Below, piece by piece: positions 6,337 through 6,641 of a stretch of DNA of 6,641 nt. Origin of the DNA: Sulfurimonas sp. (GTDB lineage: Bacteria; Campylobacterota; Campylobacteria; Campylobacterales; Sulfurimonadaceae); contig JAIOSY010000117.1 of the NCBI GenBank assembly GCA_021107375.1, forward strand, positions 1 through 6,641, written 5' to 3'. Under the pieces are notes generated by a model that saw nothing but the letters and a program-made list of their open reading frames with translations, made no database searches and was not told the DNA's origin. Both the position numbers and the translations under genes were made by a program. The stretch's first letter is position 1. Each line of letters starts with the position of its first letter.

Positions 6337-6641
6337 TGGATTTTCTTTAAAAAATGAGATCTGTTTTTTTAAAGATTTCATAAAAGAATCTAAATATACA
6401 GTTTGTGGATTTAGTTATGGGGCGATAAAAGCTTTTTTTTATGTGAAAGAACAATTGGCATGTGGAAAGAGAGTTGATACTTTACAACTATTTTCACCAG
6501 CTTTTTTTCAAACTAAATCAGATAAATTTAAAAGGCTTCAAATTTTATCTTATACAAAAAGTAAAGATAAGTATCTTTCTCAGTTTATAGATGGATGTTT
6601 TTTCCCACATGCCAAGAAAAATTTACAGTATACTCAGACAA
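6323..6641 (+). CDS. bioV: Pimeloyl-ACP methyl ester esterase BioV (3'-truncated)
   Basis: The frame opens at the ATG at 6323, inside the last 14 bases of the FtsH-like gene, and stays open for 106 codons to the window edge. The protein begins MKFYSGFSLKNE and carries the alpha/beta-hydrolase nucleophile elbow GFSYG at 29-33, with Ser31 as the likely nucleophile, followed by AIKAFFYV and a strand LQLFSPAFFQ (54-63). The very short region before the nucleophile and the LFSPAFF segment match BioV, first described in Helicobacter. BioV hydrolyses the methyl ester of pimeloyl-ACP, ending the BioC-started synthesis of the biotin pimelate chain, and so replaces BioH. The catalytic Asp and His would lie downstream and are not visible. 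There is no strong Shine-Dalgarno before the start, so translation is probably coupled to the upstream gene. BioV is the best fit; another small hydrolase is possible. Confidence 0.8.
   Translation, partial: MKFYSGFSLKNEICFFKDFIKESKYTVCGFSYGAIKAFFYVKEQLACGKRVDTLQLFSPAFFQTKSDKFKRLQILSYTKSKDKYLSQFIDGCFFPHAKKNLQYTQT

Noticed and set aside
6427..6440. AAAAGCTTTT followed by more T, resembling a terminator
   Set aside because: It lies inside the bioV coding frame, has no loop, and is explained by Lys, Ala and Phe codons in an AT-rich gene.
6364..6440. T7 and T8 runs early in bioV as phase-variation tracts
   Set aside because: Runs of this length encoding Phe are expected at this base composition, and there is no sign of a frame break in this copy.

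Overview
The window is AT-rich (roughly 30% GC by eye) and densely packed on the plus strand. Its gene content and order are typical of Campylobacterota (epsilonproteobacteria). From memory, the run aroB - MscS-type channel - MiaB-like methylthiotransferase - FtsH-like ATPase also occurs in Helicobacter pylori and Campylobacter jejuni. The base composition and protein style would fit a free-living relative such as Sulfurimonas or Arcobacter, but the genus cannot be fixed from this sequence alone. No mobile element, CRISPR array, rRNA or tRNA is visible.

Layout: (1) 1-725, the 3' part of a cytoplasmic protein with a C-terminal universal-stress-protein-like fold, probably the COG3400-type protein often found next to aroB in this group. 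(2) 726-786, a short AT-rich gap, the only intergenic space in the window and the likely site of a promoter. (3) 787-1836, aroB, 3-dehydroquinate synthase. (4) 1836-3452, a long MscS-family mechanosensitive channel with a signal peptide and coiled-coil periplasmic region. (5) 3453-4700, mtaB, the tRNA t6A37 methylthiotransferase. (6) 4687-6336, an FtsH-like membrane AAA ATPase whose protease zinc motif is destroyed. (7) 6323 to the window end, the 5' part of bioV, a pimeloyl-ACP methyl ester esterase of biotin synthesis.

From aroB onward the genes overlap by 1 base, abut with 0 bases, overlap by 14 and overlap by 14, so they are almost certainly one translationally coupled operon. The operon combines aromatic amino acid synthesis, osmotic protection, tRNA modification, a membrane AAA machine and biotin synthesis. 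These do not form a single pathway, so the conserved grouping is either shared housekeeping expression or an unrecognised membrane-related link.

The feature most worth a second look is the FtsH-like protein. Its ATPase motifs (Walker A, Walker B, arginine fingers, pore loop) are intact, but HEAGH has become YQAGK, so it should be an ATP-driven unfoldase or scaffold without metalloprotease activity.
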